64,000 bases of DNA, taken from NCBI RefSeq assembly GCF_020009625.1, contig NZ_JAIHLP010000002.1:3596001-3660000 (forward strand). The letters run 5' to 3'. Below, piece by piece: positions 61,380 through 64,000 of this stretch. This DNA comes from Leifsonia poae. GTDB taxonomy: Bacteria > Actinomycetota > Actinomycetes > Actinomycetales > Microbacteriaceae. Below the pieces are notes generated by a model. The model was not told the DNA's origin and ran no database searches. It saw only the letters and a program-made list of their open reading frames with translations. The first letter of the stretch is position 1, and each line of letters begins with the position of its first letter. The position numbers and the translations under genes were made by a program.

Positions 61380-63269
61380 GTGCGCTGGACGACGGTGAGT
61401 GTCGGGGCGGGCTGGCTGATCGTGCCGGTCGGTTCTCTTCTGTGCGTGTCGGCCGAGCCCGGGCGTCTCGCCGAGATCGTCGTCGGGGCGGCGCTCGCCG
61501 CGTTCTCGCTGGTGCTCGCGACGATCGTGGCCCGCCGCGCTCCGGGGCATCCGGCCAGCGCGGTCCTGGCCGCCGGCGGGGTCGCGCTCACAGCCACGAT
61601 CGCCCCGGGAGACGTCTCCTCCGGCCCGTTCGCGGGCGACTGGATGCTGTTGTACCTGCCGTTCGCGTTCCTCTTGCTGCTGGTTCCCGACGGCCGGTTC
61701 CTCACGCGGCGCTGGCGGACGGTCGGGCTGGTTCTGGCGGGCGTCGTGGTCGTCTTCATGGCGCTCACCGTCGCGCTCTGGGCGATCGGCGACCGTTCCC
61801 CGGTGGCGAGCGCCGTCGTCTCGGTGGCGGCCGTTGCACTGCTGCCGGTCTTCTTCGCGCTGCTCGCCGCCTCCGTCGTCTCCCTCGTGGCGCGGTATCG
61901 CGGTGCCGACGAGCGGCAGCGTCTGCAACTGCGCTGGGTGTTCGCGGCGGGCGTCTCGCTCCCGATGACGCTGGTGCTGTGCTGGACCAGCTATCTGCTG
62001 ATCGGGTCGGTCGATCTGGTGGTGTTCGGTCTGCTCGCGATGTACCTCCTGATCCCGGCCGGCGTGACCGTGGCCATCGTGCGGCCCGGCTGGTTCGACA
62101 TCGATCGGGCCGCGGTAGCGGCGCTGTCGGCGACGGCCCTGAGCGTGCTGGTGCTCGCGCTGCTCTCGGTCGCCTGCGCCGTCACCGGGCTGACGCTCCT
62201 CGCCTGGTCGCCCACCCTGGCCATCGTCGCGACGATCGTGCTGACGCTGCTGGCCGTTCCGCTGTACGGGGTCGCCCAGCGGGCGTTCGGCCGTTGGCTG
62301 TATCCGCAGCGCGTGCGCGCCATCGAGGCCTTGCGTCGGCTGCGTCCTCGCGTCGACCGGGGTGAGGCGGAGCCCGAAGCGGTGCAGGCGGTCCTGCGGG
62401 CATCCCTGCACGACCGCGACCTGGTCATCGCGTTCCCCCGGCCGGTCGACGGTGCGCTGCTCGACCTGACCGGCGCGGTCGTGGCGGCCACCCCGCTGAC
62501 CGGGGAGGTGCGTCTTCGCGGCCAGGTGATCGGTGCGATCGTGCCGGGGTCGGCTGCGGTGAGTCGCCCTTCGAGGGCGGTGGCCGACGCTGCCGCCCCG
62601 TTCCTCGACGCCGTTCGCCTGCGTGCCGATCTGAAGCACGCCATGGCCGAGGTGGCCGCCTCCCGGGAGCGCATCGTGCGGGCGGGCTATGAGGAGAGGC
62701 GGCGGCTCGAACGCGATCTGCACGACGGAGCGCAACAGCGTCTGGTCGCCCTGGGGATGCGGCTGCGAGTGCTCCAGCGCAGCACGCGCGGCGGAACGGA
62801 GCTCGTCGAGTCGCTCGACGGCGCCGTCGCCGAACTCGGAACCGCCCTCGCCGAGCTGCGGCAGATCGCACACGGAGTGCGCCCGAGCACGCTGGACGAC
62901 GGTCTCGCCTCGGCCCTCGCGGGGCTGGCCAGGCTCGCCCCCGCGATGATCGAACTCGACGTGCACGGAGGCGAGGTGCCGGATGCGGTCGGCACGACCG
63001 CCTACTTCGTCGTCAGCGAGGCGGTCGTCAACGCGTTGCGGCATGCAGAGGCCTCCCGCATCCGCGTGCAGGTCGGCCGTTGGGGCGAGCTCCTGCGGGT
63101 GGCGGTGGCCGACGACGGTGTCGGCGGTGCGGCCATCCGCCCCACCGGTGGCGTGTCTGGGCTCTCCGGACTGGAAGACCGGGTCGCGGCGCTCGGAGGC
63201 CGCCTCCGGGTGGTCTCGACGCCGGGTTCCGGCACGGTCGTCGAGGCGGTGCTGCCGTGCGGATCGTGA
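61380..63269 (+). CDS. NarL-type sensor histidine kinase
   Basis: Encodes about 629 residues from GTG 61380. No ribosome site is visible; a TATCCT box lies about 8 bases upstream, so a leaderless transcript is possible. Upstream GTG codons are alternatives. Eight or more membrane helices fill residues 1-290 (e.g. LPFAFLLLLVPDGRFLTRRW, LIGSVDLVVFGLLAMYLLIP). A linker domain follows, then the phosphoacceptor region EERRRLERDLHDGAQQRLVA (His448, HisKA_3), and the ATPase domain with VVSEAVVNALRHAEAS and GVSGLSGLEDRVAALGGRLR. Its response regulator overlaps it by 13 bases. Confidence 0.9.
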   Translation: MRWTTVSVGAGWLIVPVGSLLCVSAEPGRLAEIVVGAALAAFSLVLATIVARRAPGHPASAVLAAGGVALTATIAPGDVSSGPFAGDWMLLYLPFAFLLLLVPDGRFLTRRWRTVGLVLAGVVVVFMALTVALWAIGDRSPVASAVVSVAAVALLPVFFALLAASVVSLVARYRGADERQRLQLRWVFAAGVSLPMTLVLCWTSYLLIGSVDLVVFGLLAMYLLIPAGVTVAIVRPGWFDIDRAAVAALSATALSVLVLALLSVACAVTGLTLLAWSPTLAIVATIVLTLLAVPLYGVAQRAFGRWLYPQRVRAIEALRRLRPRVDRGEAEPEAVQAVLRASLHDRDLVIAFPRPVDGALLDLTGAVVAATPLTGEVRLRGQVIGAIVPGSAAVSRPSRAVADAAAPFLDAVRLRADLKHAMAEVAASRERIVRAGYEERRRLERDLHDGAQQRLVALGMRLRVLQRSTRGGTELVESLDGAVAELGTALAELRQIAHGVRPSTLDDGLASALAGLARLAPAMIELDVHGGEVPDAVGTTAYFVVSEAVVNALRHAEASRIRVQVGRWGELLRVAVADDGVGGAAIRPTGGVSGLSGLEDRVAALGGRLRVVSTPGSGTVVEAVLPCGS

Positions 63270-63901
63270 TCGGGGAGGACTCGGCCCTGTTCCGGGAAGG
63301 CCTCGCCGCCCTGCTGGCCAGCGCCGGCCACGAGATCGTCGGGCGGGCAGCGACGGCGGCGTCGGCGGTGGCGCAGGTTCGCGCGCACCGTCCGGACATC
63401 GTCGTGCTCGACATCCGGATGCCCTCCGACGACGAGGGCGTCGCCGCGGCGCTGGAGATCCGGGAATGGGATCCGCCCACACCGATCCTGCTGCTCTCGC
63501 AGCACATCGAGACGCGCCGCACCGTCGAACTCGTCACGGCCGGGGCCATCGGCTATCTGCTGAAAGACCGCGTTCTCGACGTCGACGAGTTCCTCGCCGC
63601 CCTCGACCGTGTGGCCGCGGGCGGCACCGCCCTCGACCCGGAGGTGGTCGGCCGTCTGCTGGTCGCCGCACGCGCGACGACGGTGCTCGACGTGCTCACC
63701 CCGCGCGAGCACGAGGTTCTCGCTCTCATGGCCGAGGGCTGGTCGAATGCCGCCATCGGTCAGCGGCTGTTCCTCTCCGAGCGCACGGTCGAGACCCACA
63801 TCAGCAGCATCTTCTCCCGGTTGGGGGTGCACGAGTCTGCCGACGGGCATCGCCGGGTGCGCGCGATCCTGACGTACCTCGAGGTGACGTCGGGTTGGTG
63901 A
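63257..63901 (+). CDS. NarL/LuxR-type response regulator
   Basis: Encodes 214 residues from GTG 63257, within the last 13 bases of the kinase gene. The receiver starts VRIVIGEDSALFREGLAALL with the acidic pair ED, the phospho-acceptor Asp52 in IVVLDIRMPS, and Lys in GYLLKDRVLDV. The LuxR HTH has LTPREHEVLALMAEGWSNAA and LSERTVETHISSIFSRLGVH. It acts with the kinase upstream. The target genes are unknown; the membrane protein at 60506 is a candidate. Confidence 0.95.
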   Translation: MRIVIGEDSALFREGLAALLASAGHEIVGRAATAASAVAQVRAHRPDIVVLDIRMPSDDEGVAAALEIREWDPPTPILLLSQHIETRRTVELVTAGAIGYLLKDRVLDVDEFLAALDRVAAGGTALDPEVVGRLLVAARATTVLDVLTPREHEVLALMAEGWSNAAIGQRLFLSERTVETHISSIFSRLGVHESADGHRRVRAILTYLEVTSGW

Positions 63902-63911
63902 CCGGGTGCCG

Positions 63912-64000
63912 CTATTTGCGGCGCGGTTTGCGAGCGGACCGGTCGTCGCGGGCATTCCAGTCGCCGCGATCGCTGCGGGTTCCTCGGTCATCGCGTTCTC
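63912..64000 (-). CDS. 3' end of a gene with an Arg/Asp-rich tail (partial)
   Basis: The minus frame from the window edge to TAG at 63912 reads RDDRGTRSDRGDWNARDDRS then ARKPRRK. RDDRG-type repeats with a basic end are typical of the disordered C-terminal tails of DEAD-box RNA helicases and some other RNA-binding proteins. Only 29 codons are visible, so the family is a guess. Confidence 0.4.
   Translation of the reverse strand, partial: ERDDRGTRSDRGDWNARDDRSARKPRRK

Noticed and set aside
61011..63482. 823-codon minus-strand frame opposite the kinase
   Set aside because: Composition is low-complexity Arg/Gly/Asp/Gln and the plus strand encodes a complete sensor kinase.
1..64000. CRISPR arrays, tRNA and rRNA genes
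   Set aside because: No regularly spaced identical repeats and no recognisable tRNA cloverleaf or rRNA core were noticed by eye; a covariance-model search (tRNAscan-SE, Infernal) would be decisive.

Overview
The window is high-GC DNA with actinobacterial gene style: short intergenic gaps, ATGA start/stop overlaps, frequent GTG and TTG starts, and GGAGG-type ribosome sites. The gene families (carbohydrate ABC systems of the CUT1 type, MHS and DHA2 transporters, SipW-type signal peptidase with alternate-type signal peptides, NarL/DesK two-component systems) suggest a soil or plant associated Microbacteriaceae-like organism. That placement is an inference from gene style only. No rRNA, tRNA or CRISPR array was recognised.

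Region 1 (1-9040) is an oligosaccharide utilisation locus. A divergent LacI repressor (cut by the window edge) faces a lipoprotein binding protein, two permeases and two GH3 glycosidases; the first GH3 is split by a single-base frameshift. Region 2 (9041-24540) is accessory DNA: small hypothetical genes, a degenerate transposase-like gene between imperfect direct repeats, a cluster of small paralogous domains with one frameshifted copy, a four-gene operon containing two HEPN-motif proteins (a candidate defence or stress RNase operon), a broken alpha/beta hydrolase, a GNAT enzyme, a DHA2 transporter and an IS21-like element whose transposase is truncated and whose interior carries a secreted protein and a small membrane protein.

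Region 3 (24596-35636) has an MHS transporter, a large LuxR-type ATPase regulator and, divergent from it, a compact surface-protein locus: two proteins with SipW-type alternate signal peptides, a Ser-His signal peptidase, a protein with a possible cell-wall sorting tail, and two tandemly duplicated secreted seven-repeat RCC1 propellers with a cysteine pair in each repeat. Region 4 (35897-41746) has an ABC-F remnant, a membrane protein, a DHA2 exporter with a Ser-Ala microsatellite tail, and a copper operon (CopZ, a His-rich membrane-anchored protein, CopA) preceded by three CsoR-like palindromes.

Region 5 (41905-49301) is mostly core-like: APC permease, VIT1/CCC1 transporter, membrane alpha/beta hydrolase, a DesK/NarL two-component system with a membrane protein, and a nucleotidyltransferase. 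Region 6 (49322-59076) is a second sugar locus: ROK repressor, binding protein, two permeases, a Tat-exported GH42-like glycosidase with duplicated beta-sandwich modules, a nucleoside-hydrolase-like enzyme and a Gfo/Idh/MocA oxidoreductase. Region 7 (59100-64000) holds a frameshifted MFS gene, a membrane protein, a second two-component system and the 3' end of a gene with an Arg/Asp-rich tail.
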